From Pseudomonas sp. CCI4.2 (lineage in GTDB: Bacteria > Pseudomonadota > Gammaproteobacteria > Pseudomonadales > Pseudomonadaceae), in assembly GCF_034350045.1 (NCBI RefSeq), contig NZ_CP133781.1, positions 4,450,501 to 4,514,500 on the forward strand: a stretch of DNA of 64,000 nt, in the 5' to 3' direction. The first letter of the stretch is position 1; every line of letters starts with the position of its first letter. The position numbers and the translations under genes are program-made. This document shows positions 24,546 through 32,103 of the stretch, in pieces. Below the pieces are notes generated by a model. It was not told the DNA's origin. It worked only from the letters and a program-made list of their open reading frames with translations, and did not search any database.

Positions 24546-24618
24546 CTGTAGGAGCCAACTCGTTGGCGAGAGGCCCGTAAGCAGGAACCTCGCTTCGCCA
24601 ACAAGTTGGCTCCTACAG
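24546..24618. repeat. Intergenic palindromic element, type B, near-perfect hairpin
   Basis: The two ends CTGTAGGAGCCAACTCGTTG and CAACAAGTTGGCTCCTACAG are inverted copies with few mismatches around a 33-base middle that itself contains GCGAGAGG/CCTCGC. It lies in the 108-base gap between ict and mmgE within the itaconate operon and could protect upstream mRNA or attenuate the transcript. Confidence 0.85.
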
Positions 24619-24627
24619 AGGTCTGTG

Positions 24628-25977
24628 TCAGATCAAGTTATTCAATGATTGGGCATCGCGCAGCTGCCAGACTTTCTCGATCAGCGCCTTGCCCTGCTCC
24701 ACCGTCCGCGCCCCAGAGAAGGCCAGCAGGCGCTGGAATTTGTCTTCCAGTTCCGGCCGCGAAAGCGTGTTGCCCGGATCGCCTTTTGGCTCGTCGATGG
24801 CCGCCGTCAAGCTGCGACCGTCGGTGGTGGTGACCACGACCCGGCCCAGCCAGCGCGCGGGGTAGGCGCCGTCAACTTCGCTGTCGAGTTCCATGCTGAC
24901 TTTTTCGCGAAACGCCGCCACGTTGGGATCAGTCAATGCCAACTGCTGAAACTCAATCAACTGCGCACTGCCGTGGACTGCAATCAACCCCAGCACCGCG
25001 CCCATGGAGAATTTGGCTTGATGCACGGTTTGTGGCACCACCACCCGGCCCAACACATCGATGGCGGCTTGATGCACCAGGGTTCTAACGCTGGAAACCT
25101 GTTCATGGTGCAAACCTTCGCGCTGCATCAAGTGCAGCAACGCATCGGCCGCTGGATGGGTATGGCGGCACGATGCGTGGAACTTGAACGAGGTTTCTGC
25201 CAACGCCCAACGAGTGCCCAAACGATCTGATAACTTGCTCGGGTCCGAGTCACTGGACATTCCCGCCGCCAGGCCTTGGTCGCCTTCTAGGATATTGCGC
25301 GCACCGGTCAGACCATCGAGGGTCATATAGGCCGCGAGCAAACCATCGGCGGCGGCTTTGGCGGTGTGCAATTGTTTCGAGTCGGCAGCGTCGCGCAGAA
25401 ATTCCCACAGCCCAGCGGCCTGGGTGCCAGCGTTGCCCAATACGTTGATGAACTGTTCTTTATCGAAGCCGAGTAATTTGCCGACGGCAACCGCTGCCGC
25501 CAAGGTGCCGACCGTCGCCGTGGTGTGGAACACGGTGTAGTGCGAGCGGCCCATGAATTCGCCGATACGAATCCCGGCTTCGTAACCGGCCACCGAGGCC
25601 AGCAGCACATCACGCCCGGATTTACCCAGGTCTTGGGCCGCCGCCAGCACGGCCGGGAACACCACGGTGGCCGGGTGTAACACGGAGCTGTTGTGCAGGT
25701 CGTCTTGCTCAACCAGGTGCGATGACGCGGCATTCACCAACGCAGCGAAATAGGCCGAGGTGCCCCGGCCATTGACCAGCATTTTTGCCGGGCCATCACT
25801 CGGCCCCATGCGCTGGGCGTAACGTTCAAACAGCGGGATCGGGTGTGAGCCCTGGCTGGCCAGCGCGGAGCCGATCCAATCAAGAAAAAAATCTTCGGTA
25901 CGGTCGAGGACTGCATCCGGAATGTCATCGTATTTCAGCTCAGCCAGGAAACCGGCCAGCGCTTGGGTATGGCTCAT
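24628..25977 (-). CDS. MmgE/PrpD family protein of the itaconate locus
   Basis: 449 aa of the MmgE/PrpD fold, which includes 2-methylcitrate dehydratase and cis-aconitate decarboxylase. Family patterns: DWIGSALASQGSHPI, HLVEQDDLHNSSVLHPATVVFPAVLAAAQ (with the active-site Asp and His region), AGYEAGIRIGEFMGRSHYTVFHTTATVGTLAAA, GTQAAGLWEF, KFHASCRHTHPAADALLHL. The start has a good GAGGAA ribosome site. The homologue PA0881 is in the itaconate locus but is not required by the known three-step pathway; it might act on a related methylated or unsaturated dicarboxylate. Role unproven. Confidence 0.88.
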   Translation of the reverse strand: MSHTQALAGFLAELKYDDIPDAVLDRTEDFFLDWIGSALASQGSHPIPLFERYAQRMGPSDGPAKMLVNGRGTSAYFAALVNAASSHLVEQDDLHNSSVLHPATVVFPAVLAAAQDLGKSGRDVLLASVAGYEAGIRIGEFMGRSHYTVFHTTATVGTLAAAVAVGKLLGFDKEQFINVLGNAGTQAAGLWEFLRDAADSKQLHTAKAAADGLLAAYMTLDGLTGARNILEGDQGLAAGMSSDSDPSKLSDRLGTRWALAETSFKFHASCRHTHPAADALLHLMQREGLHHEQVSSVRTLVHQAAIDVLGRVVVPQTVHQAKFSMGAVLGLIAVHGSAQLIEFQQLALTDPNVAAFREKVSMELDSEVDGAYPARWLGRVVVTTTDGRSLTAAIDEPKGDPGNTLSRPELEDKFQRLLAFSGARTVEQGKALIEKVWQLRDAQSLNNLI

Positions 25978-25987
25978 GATCGGTTCC

Positions 25988-27151
25988 TCAGAAGCTACGC
26001 GGCAGTTCGAGCAGGTGCTCGGCGACGTACGAAAGAATCAGGTTGGTGGAGATCGGCGCGACTTGGTAAAGCCGGGTTTCGCGGAACTTGCGCTCGACGT
26101 CGTATTCGCAGGCGAAACCAAAACCACCGTGGGTTTGCAGGCAGGCATTGGCTGCTTCCCACGAGGCTTTGGCGGCGAGGTACTTGGCCATGTTCGCGCT
26201 GGCCCCGGCGTTGACGCCGCTGTCGTATTCCTCGCACGCCCGCCAACGCATCAGGTCTGCCGCTTCAATCTCGATGTGCGCTTGGGCAATGGGGAATTGC
26301 ACGCCTTGGTTCTGCCCGATAGGCCGACCAAACACCACCCGATCACGGGCATAGGCACTGGCTTTTTCGATGAACCAGCGGCCATCACCGATGCACTCGG
26401 CGGCGATCAAGGTACGTTCGGCGTTCAGGCCATCAAGGATGTATTTAAAGCCTTTGCCTTCTTCACCGATCAAGCTGTCGAGGGGCAGTTCCAAGTTGTC
26501 GAAAAACAGCTCGTTGGTCTCGTGATTGACCATGTTGGCAATGGGCTGAACCGTCATCCCGTTACCAATCGCCTTGCGCAGGTCCACCAGGAAGATCGAC
26601 ATACCTTCGGATTTTTTCTTCACCTCGGCCAGTGGCGTGGTGCGCGCCAGCAGGATCATCAGGTCGGAATGCTGGACGCGGGAGATCCAGACCTTCTGAC
26701 CATTGATCACGTATTTGTCGCCTTGTTTCACGGCAGTGGTTTTGATCTTAGTGGTGTCGGTGCCGGTGCTGGGTTCGGTCACGGCCATGGATTGCAGGCG
26801 CAACTCGCCGCTGGCCAGCTTCGGCAGGTAATAACTTTTTTGCGCGTCGCTGCCGTGACGCAGCAAGGTGAACATGTTGTACATCTGGCCGTGAACCGTG
26901 CCCGAGTTACCACCGCAGCGGTTCACTTCTTCGAGGATCACCGAGGCTTCGGCCAAGCCCAAGCCTGAGCCGCCGTATTGCTCGGGGATCATCGCCGACA
27001 ACCATCCGGCGTCGGTCAGGGCTTTGACGAAAGCCTCCGGGAAGCCTTTTTCTTCGTCGATCTTGCGCCAGTAAGCGGCGTCAAATTCGGCACACAAAGC
27101 GCGCACGCCTTCGCGGATGGCATTCGATTCTTCGTTGTTATTAGGGTTCAT
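25988..27151 (-). CDS. Acyl-CoA dehydrogenase of the itaconate locus
   Basis: 387 aa from ATG 27151. Typical acyl-CoA dehydrogenase layout: N-terminal helical domain, MAVTEPSTGTDTTKIKTTAV (FAD and substrate loop), YVINGQKVWISRVQHSDLMILLART, and a C-terminal helical domain with QTHGGFGFACEYDVERKFRETRL, which holds the catalytic-base region; the exact base is not certain from the sequence. It matches PA0879 by position. Substrate in this pathway is unknown. Lies between the MaoC hydratase gene and mmgE with short gaps, so co-transcribed. Confidence 0.9.
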   Translation of the reverse strand: MNPNNNEESNAIREGVRALCAEFDAAYWRKIDEEKGFPEAFVKALTDAGWLSAMIPEQYGGSGLGLAEASVILEEVNRCGGNSGTVHGQMYNMFTLLRHGSDAQKSYYLPKLASGELRLQSMAVTEPSTGTDTTKIKTTAVKQGDKYVINGQKVWISRVQHSDLMILLARTTPLAEVKKKSEGMSIFLVDLRKAIGNGMTVQPIANMVNHETNELFFDNLELPLDSLIGEEGKGFKYILDGLNAERTLIAAECIGDGRWFIEKASAYARDRVVFGRPIGQNQGVQFPIAQAHIEIEAADLMRWRACEEYDSGVNAGASANMAKYLAAKASWEAANACLQTHGGFGFACEYDVERKFRETRLYQVAPISTNLILSYVAEHLLELPRSF

Positions 27152-27183
27152 CAATCGGCTCTCGTGGGGTCCGCAACGGCGGG

Positions 27184-28011
27184 TTAGTCGAACAGCACTT
27201 CAGCGCTTTGGGCGATACCGGCGTCATTGCCGGCCCAGAGTTGCGCCTTTCCGGTTTCAAGAATTCGTCCGCCAACGCTGAACAGTTGCGGCGCAATCAA
27301 TGGCCGCTCGCCGCGATAGGAAAAATGCCGTACACGTGCACTCGGATTGGCCCGACAAAACGCGCGCAAGCTCAGGGTGGCGATCATCGGGCCGTGAACC
27401 ACCAGGCCGGCGTAGCCTTCGATGCCCGTGACGTAGGGGTAGTCGTAATGGATGCGGTGACCATTGAAGGTCACGGCCGAATAACGAAACAGCAGGGTTG
27501 GTGTGGGCTCGATGCTTTCGCGCCAGTCACCGTCCTCCAACGCTTGGCCGCTGCTCTGTTTGGGCGGGTTAGGCTCGCGGTAAACAATGTCTTGTTCTTC
27601 GCGGATCGCCAGGCGACCGTCCTGGGAATAGTCGTGGCGCACGGTGACGAACAACAACGCGCCCGTGCGGCCGATCTTTTCTTCGATATGAGTGATGGTC
27701 GACAGGCGTTGGGCGTTGGCACCCACGCGCAATGGTTCGATAAACTCGATGCGGCCACCGGCCCACATCCGGTTGCGGTTTTCAGCCGGGGGCAAAAACC
27801 CACCCCGCGCGGGATGGCCGTCGCTGCCCAACTGAGACTCTGCCAGCGGCTCCTGGAAAAAACACCACTGCCACAGCAGCGGCAAGGCGGCACCCTGGAC
27901 AGGCGCGTCTTCACCGAAGGTGGCAGCAATACGCTTGATCAGGTTGCGGCTGAACTGGTCTTGGGCCTCTTCGGTACGTCCCAGCCACGCGGTGAAATCT
28001 GCAGCACTCAT
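27184..28011 (-). CDS. ich: Itaconyl-CoA hydratase (MaoC-like double hot-dog)
   Basis: Adds water to itaconyl-CoA (through mesaconyl-CoA) to give (S)-citramalyl-CoA. 275 aa with an N-terminal FAS1A-like half and a C-terminal MaoC half holding the hydratase motif YDYPYVTGIEGYAGLVVHGPMIATLSL, where the Asp and His are the usual catalytic pair. Other landmarks: ENRNRMWAGGRIEF and FRYSAVTFNGHRIHYD. First gene of the catabolic operon, transcribed away from the LysR gene. Corresponds to PA0878. Confidence 0.92.
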   Translation of the reverse strand: MSAADFTAWLGRTEEAQDQFSRNLIKRIAATFGEDAPVQGAALPLLWQWCFFQEPLAESQLGSDGHPARGGFLPPAENRNRMWAGGRIEFIEPLRVGANAQRLSTITHIEEKIGRTGALLFVTVRHDYSQDGRLAIREEQDIVYREPNPPKQSSGQALEDGDWRESIEPTPTLLFRYSAVTFNGHRIHYDYPYVTGIEGYAGLVVHGPMIATLSLRAFCRANPSARVRHFSYRGERPLIAPQLFSVGGRILETGKAQLWAGNDAGIAQSAEVLFD

Positions 28012-28074
28012 GCGGGGTCCCTCTTCTTTTGGGCCAGCTATTGTTCTGGGGAAGGATCATGCAAGGTGCTGGGC

Positions 28075-28085
28075 ATTCTGAGAAT
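28075..28085. promoter_or_regulatory. Palindrome in the ich/LysR divergent promoter
   Basis: ATTCTGAGAAT is an exact inverted repeat around one central base, in the 137-base gap between ich and the divergent LysR gene. LysR-type regulators bind T-N11-A palindromes in such gaps, so this is the likely operator for the itaconate genes. Confidence 0.5.
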
Positions 28086-28148
28086 TTGCATTTGCGTAAC
28101 CCGGCGTTCGTATATGCTGAACGCCCGCCGCTTTTTCAGGAGACGACC

Positions 28149-29096
28149 ATGCATTTTGATTTGGCCGACTTGCGCCTGTTCATCCACATTGGCGAGTCGC
28201 CGAGCCTGACCCAAGGTGCCCGTCGTGCGTTTTTGTCGCCGGCTGCCGCCAGCGCCCGAATCAAGGCGTTGGAGAGCCAATTGGACACCCGCCTGCTGTA
28301 CCGCGACAGCCGTGGGGTTGAGCTAACCCCGGCCGGGCAGCGCTTGCTCAAACACGCGCGGCTGATCATGCGTCAGGTGGATTACCTGAAATCGGAGTTC
28401 ACCCGTTACGGGGCGGATTCGGCCGGACACATCCGCATCTTCGCCAACACCACAGCGGTGACTGAATTTCTCCCGGAGGTGCTGGCGGGTTTTCTAGCGA
28501 AACGGCCTGGCGTGTCGGTGGATCTGCAGGAGCGCTTGTCGCGAGACATCGTCCGGGGGGTGTTGGACGGCAGCACTGACATGGGGATTATTGCCGGGCC
28601 GGTGGAGGCAGCCGGACTGCAAGTGATGCATTTCAGCACCGATCGGCTGGTGTTGGTGGTGGCCGTGGGGCATGCGCTGGCCGGGCCGACGCCGGTGACG
28701 CTGAAACAGACCCTAACGTTCCAGCACATTGGTTTGCACGAGGGCAGCACGCTGCTGAGTTTCTTGCGCGATCACGTGGAGCGGCTGGGGCAAAACCTGT
28801 CGTTGCGGATACAGGTGTCGAGTTTCGAAGCGATCTGCCGGATGGTTGAAGCGGGCGTGGGGATCGGGATTATTCCTGAATCTGCGGCACTTCGGCACAG
28901 TCGCACAATGGAATTGGCGATTATCGAGCTGGATGAACCCTGGGCGATTCGTGAGCGCAGCATTCTGGTGCGGGAGCTGGATGCATTGCCGGGGACCGTG
29001 CGCGCGTTGATCGCCACGTTGATGCCGGAGGTTGCTGTGGAGGCTGACTTGTCCGTGCCGGCCCCTTCGTTGGCAAGCCAACTCCCTCAGCTTTAA
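28149..29096 (+). CDS. LysR-type regulator of the itaconate locus
   Basis: 315 aa from ATG 28149 (CAGGAG 7 bases upstream). An N-terminal winged helix-turn-helix (DLRLFIHIGESPSLTQGARR, AFLSPAAASARIKALESQLD, TRLLYRDSRGVELTPAG) is followed by a substrate-binding domain with two periplasmic-binding-like lobes. Divergent from the ich operon, exactly like PA0877 in P. aeruginosa, which is known to act as the itaconate-responsive regulator. Predicted inducer: itaconate or its CoA ester. Confidence 0.93.
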   Translation: MHFDLADLRLFIHIGESPSLTQGARRAFLSPAAASARIKALESQLDTRLLYRDSRGVELTPAGQRLLKHARLIMRQVDYLKSEFTRYGADSAGHIRIFANTTAVTEFLPEVLAGFLAKRPGVSVDLQERLSRDIVRGVLDGSTDMGIIAGPVEAAGLQVMHFSTDRLVLVVAVGHALAGPTPVTLKQTLTFQHIGLHEGSTLLSFLRDHVERLGQNLSLRIQVSSFEAICRMVEAGVGIGIIPESAALRHSRTMELAIIELDEPWAIRERSILVRELDALPGTVRALIATLMPEVAVEADLSVPAPSLASQLPQL

Positions 29097-29119
29097 CAGT
29101 TGCTGCTAATTGTGTAAGC

Positions 29120-29165
29120 AGTTCCCTAAGGGAGCAGGCTTGCCTGCGAAGGCCACAACGCGGCC
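29120..29165. repeat. Half palindromic element
   Basis: CTAAGGGAGCAGGCTTGCCTGCGAAG followed by CACAACGCGGCCGTGCGG, related to the right part of the composite repeats at 34930-34955 and 48660-48683 but inverted. It separates the LysR gene from the convergent kinase gene. Confidence 0.55.
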
Positions 29166-29174
29166 GTGCGGGGT

Positions 29175-30641
29175 TCACACCCCGGTTTTGCTGCTCATCG
29201 TCGGCAATTCAAAGCAGAACGATGCGCCCTTCCCCGGTGTCGACAGCAGGTGTATCTCGCACCCATGCAGTTGCAAAATCCGCCGCACGATTAATAACCC
29301 AAGGCCACCCGTGCGCCGATCACCGGTTTGGCTGAACGGACGGCGGAACAGGCTTTCCAGCAATTCTTCGGGAATACCGGGGCCGCTGTCGCTGACCATT
29401 ACGATGACGTTCGCCGCTTGGTGCCGGACTTCGACCTCGATGGTGCCGCCCGATGGGGTATGGCGAATGGCGTTGTCGATCAAGTTGGTCAGCACACGCT
29501 CGATCAAGCCCAAGTCCGCTGAAACCATCGACGACGAGCGCGGCAACACCGCCACCAACCGCGAGTTTTTCTCTTCGGCCATTAATTCGAATTTCTGGAA
29601 CACGTCCTGGATCAAGTCGGTCAGCGAGAAATCTTCGATCACCGGCTGCACGCCGCCGTGTTCAAGCCGGGCCAGTTCGAACAAGGCCTGCGCCAGTTGC
29701 CGCACTTTATTGCTCTGGGCCAGCGCCACTGCCAAGTAGCGTTGTCGCTCGACTTCGCTGAGGGTTGCGCCTTTAACCGAGAGCATTTCCAGGTAGCCGT
29801 GCATTGAGGCCAACGGCGTGCGCAGGTCGTGGGAAATATTGGCCACCACCTCGCGGCGGTCCTGATCCAATTCCACTAACGTCCGCCATTGCTCAGCGAT
29901 TCGCGTCGCCATTTGCACAAAGCTGGCTTCCAACACCGCTATTTCATCCCGGCGACTGACGCCGGAGTGATCCAGCACCGGCAGCAAAACCGGCTCTGCC
30001 TCAGTGTCGAAATCGCGCATGGTGTCGGTCAACCGGCGCAGTGGTCGGGTGATCAAACGGAAGGCCATCAACCCCGCCACGAGCCCTAACAGTGAGACCA
30101 GGCCCATGGACCACAACGTGGTGCGCAACACCGAACTGGCAGCGACCTGGGCGGACAGCTGATCATGAGCCTCGCCCAACAGCACCACGTAGATGTACCC
30201 AAGATCCTGATCACCCACGTGCAGCGCGGCGACGCTGAAGACTTTTTCGCCATCGAGGCTGCGCGGGTCGTCGCCCAGAATCGGCAAGGGTTGTCCGGCC
30301 AACAGCCGATGCAACGGCGCGAGGTCCACGTGATCACGTTTCAGGTGACCGGCTGGGGCGTCATCACCGGTGACATGCCCGGTGCTGTCGAGCAGATACA
30401 CTTCGACGCTGGGGTTAACGTTCATCAGTTTGCTGAACAACCCACGAACCACGTCAGCCTTGGCGCCGATCATGTTGTTGTCCCGGGCGATGGTTTGCGC
30501 CAAACCGAGGGACAGGCCTTGCACCACTTCTTTTTCATGCAGGTCGTTGGCGCGAATTTGCAGCCAGGCCGAGGCACCGCAACAGGCGAGCAACAGGATG
30601 GCGAATGCAACCGACAGGCGCTGTAGCAGCGTCAGGTTCAT
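29175..30641 (-). CDS. Sensor histidine kinase of the msr-linked two-component system
   Basis: 488 aa from ATG 30641, 3 bases inside the regulator stop (ATGA overlap). Layout: TM1 at about 8-26, a periplasmic sensor domain of about 140 residues (from SLGLAQTIARDNNMIGAKAD), TM2 near 172-195 followed by a HAMP region (RLITRPLRRLTDTMRDF), then HisKA with phospho-His in VVANISHDLRTPLASMHGYLE and a HATPase with NLIDNAIRHTPSGG, VSDSGPGIPEELLE and GGLGLLIVRRI. Divergently oriented to msrB-dipZ-msrA, so the signal may be periplasmic oxidants such as hypochlorite; inferred from location only. Confidence 0.92.
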   Translation of the reverse strand: MNLTLLQRLSVAFAILLLACCGASAWLQIRANDLHEKEVVQGLSLGLAQTIARDNNMIGAKADVVRGLFSKLMNVNPSVEVYLLDSTGHVTGDDAPAGHLKRDHVDLAPLHRLLAGQPLPILGDDPRSLDGEKVFSVAALHVGDQDLGYIYVVLLGEAHDQLSAQVAASSVLRTTLWSMGLVSLLGLVAGLMAFRLITRPLRRLTDTMRDFDTEAEPVLLPVLDHSGVSRRDEIAVLEASFVQMATRIAEQWRTLVELDQDRREVVANISHDLRTPLASMHGYLEMLSVKGATLSEVERQRYLAVALAQSNKVRQLAQALFELARLEHGGVQPVIEDFSLTDLIQDVFQKFELMAEEKNSRLVAVLPRSSSMVSADLGLIERVLTNLIDNAIRHTPSGGTIEVEVRHQAANVIVMVSDSGPGIPEELLESLFRRPFSQTGDRRTGGLGLLIVRRILQLHGCEIHLLSTPGKGASFCFELPTMSSKTGV

Positions 30642-31360
30642 CCCGCCGACCTCGCACGGTCCGGGGAGAACCGATAGCCTTTGCCCCACACCGTCAGGAT
30701 CCGTGTGGGTTCGGCCGGGTCGGCTTCGACTTTGGAACGCAGGCGATTGATGTGGGTATTGACCGTGTGCTCGTACCCGTCGTGTTTGTAGCCCCAAACC
30801 TGATTGAGCAGGTCCATGCGCGAGAAGACCTTGCCGGGGTTCTTGACGAAGAAGTACAGCAAATCGAATTCACGCGGCGTGAGCTCAATGTATTTGCCGT
30901 CAACCTCTGCCTGGCGGGTCACCGGGTCTAGGGCCAAGCCGTTGAGCTCGACTTTGCCCGCGACGGTACGCAGGTTCTTTTCCAGCGCGTCCACCCGGCG
31001 CAGCAACGCTTTGACCCGAGCACCAAGCTCCAGCATCGAAAAGGGTTTGGCGAGGTAATCATCGGCGCCGAGTTCGAGGCCAAGTACCCGGTGCATTTCG
31101 CTGGAGCGGGCGCTGGTGATGATGATCGGCGTGTAACGCGCCATGGCCCTGGCTTGGCGGCAAATCTCTAAGCCGTCTACGCCCGGCAGCATCAAATCGA
31201 GGATCAGCGCATCCCAGCCGCCTTGTTCCAGGTGCGCCAGACCGGCATCGCCGTCGGCGCAATGGGTCACGGCATAGCCTTCGTCTTGCAAATGCAGGCG
31301 CAGCAGGCCGGCAATGTGCAGGTCATCTTCGACGATTAATACGCGCTTGGGCACATCCAT
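30638..31360 (-). CDS. OmpR-family response regulator of the msr-linked two-component system
   Basis: 240 aa: a receiver with acidic pair VEDDLH, phospho-Asp in LILDLMLPGVDG, switch residue in IIITSARSSEMHR and Lys in DDYLAKPFSMLEL; then a winged-helix DNA-binding domain (YIELTPREFDLLYFFVKNPG, FSRMDLLNQVWGY, VNTHINRLRSKVE). The adjacent kinase is its partner. It is separated from msrB by a 160-base divergent promoter region, so it is the natural candidate to control that operon. Confidence 0.94.
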   Translation of the reverse strand: MDVPKRVLIVEDDLHIAGLLRLHLQDEGYAVTHCADGDAGLAHLEQGGWDALILDLMLPGVDGLEICRQARAMARYTPIIITSARSSEMHRVLGLELGADDYLAKPFSMLELGARVKALLRRVDALEKNLRTVAGKVELNGLALDPVTRQAEVDGKYIELTPREFDLLYFFVKNPGKVFSRMDLLNQVWGYKHDGYEHTVNTHINRLRSKVEADPAEPTRILTVWGKGYRFSPDRARSAG

Positions 31361-31440
31361 TGTCAGCCTTCAGGGGTCAGTGGCTTGGCGCACGGGGCAT
31401 GCGACAGGACAGCCATTGTGCAAGATTCTGGCGGGGCCAA

Positions 31441-31471
31441 TCTTCACAATTAATTTAACTTTGCGTGAAGA
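31441..31471. promoter_or_regulatory. Inverted repeat in the divergent regulator/msrB promoter
   Basis: TCTTCAC (31441-31447) is mirrored by GTGAAGA (31465-31471) across a 17-base AT-rich spacer. The spacing suits two promoter-proximal regulator half-sites. Candidate operator for the neighbouring response regulator. Confidence 0.4.
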
Positions 31472-31529
31472 CTTGGGGACCGTCTGCGCCAAAGAATAGC
31501 AGCACACCCACTCCCTCCAAGTGAACGTT

Positions 31530-32051
31530 ATGCAATCCAGACGGTGGTTTCTTTTATACGGCAGCGCCGGCGTAGCCCTCGCCGCCAGCGGTGTACTCGG
31601 TTTACGTGCCTTCGCTGCGTCGCCGCTGCCAGCAACAACGGCCCGCGCCACGCAAGTGTTCGACGTGACCCACAGCGACGCTGAATGGCACACACTGCTG
31701 ACCCCAACTCAATATGACGTACTGCGTAACAGCGGCACTGAAAGGCCTGGTAGCAGTCCGCTAAACAATGAACACCGCACAGGTCGGTTTGCCTGCGCCG
31801 GGTGTCAGTTAGAGGCGTTTTCTTCCAGCACCAAATTTGAGAGCCACACCGGCTGGCCGAGTTTCACTTCGCCGCTGGCCAACGCCGTCGCGGAAAACCG
31901 TGACACTTCGTTCGGCGTCGAACGCACCGAAGTGCATTGCCGGCGTTGCGGCGGTCACTTGGGCCACGTCTTCGATGACGGCCCCGAACCCACCGGCTTG
32001 CGTTATTGCATGAACGGTGTGGCCATGACTTTTACACCAGGGCAGGCGTGA
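31530..32051 (+). CDS. msrB: Exported methionine-R-sulfoxide reductase MsrB
   Basis: Reduces methionine-R-sulfoxide in proteins, likely in the periplasm. 173 aa from ATG 31530; a GTG three codons upstream is an alternative. A twin-arginine-like signal, QSRRWFLLYGSAGVALAASG, precedes the SelR domain: zinc Cys pairs C89/C92 (CAGC) and C137/C140 (CRRC), HTGWPSF, GGHLGHVFDDGP, and catalytic Cys160 in RYCMNGVAM. The usual RYCVNS is RYCMNG here. First gene of a three-gene operon with dipZ and msrA; export by Tat is inference. Confidence 0.93.
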   Translation: MQSRRWFLLYGSAGVALAASGVLGLRAFAASPLPATTARATQVFDVTHSDAEWHTLLTPTQYDVLRNSGTERPGSSPLNNEHRTGRFACAGCQLEAFSSSTKFESHTGWPSFTSPLANAVAENRDTSFGVERTEVHCRRCGGHLGHVFDDGPEPTGLRYCMNGVAMTFTPGQA

Positions 32052-32103
32052 GTCAGCCCATGACTTGCGGCAACTGAACGGTCACTTATAAGGAATTGAA
32101 GCG

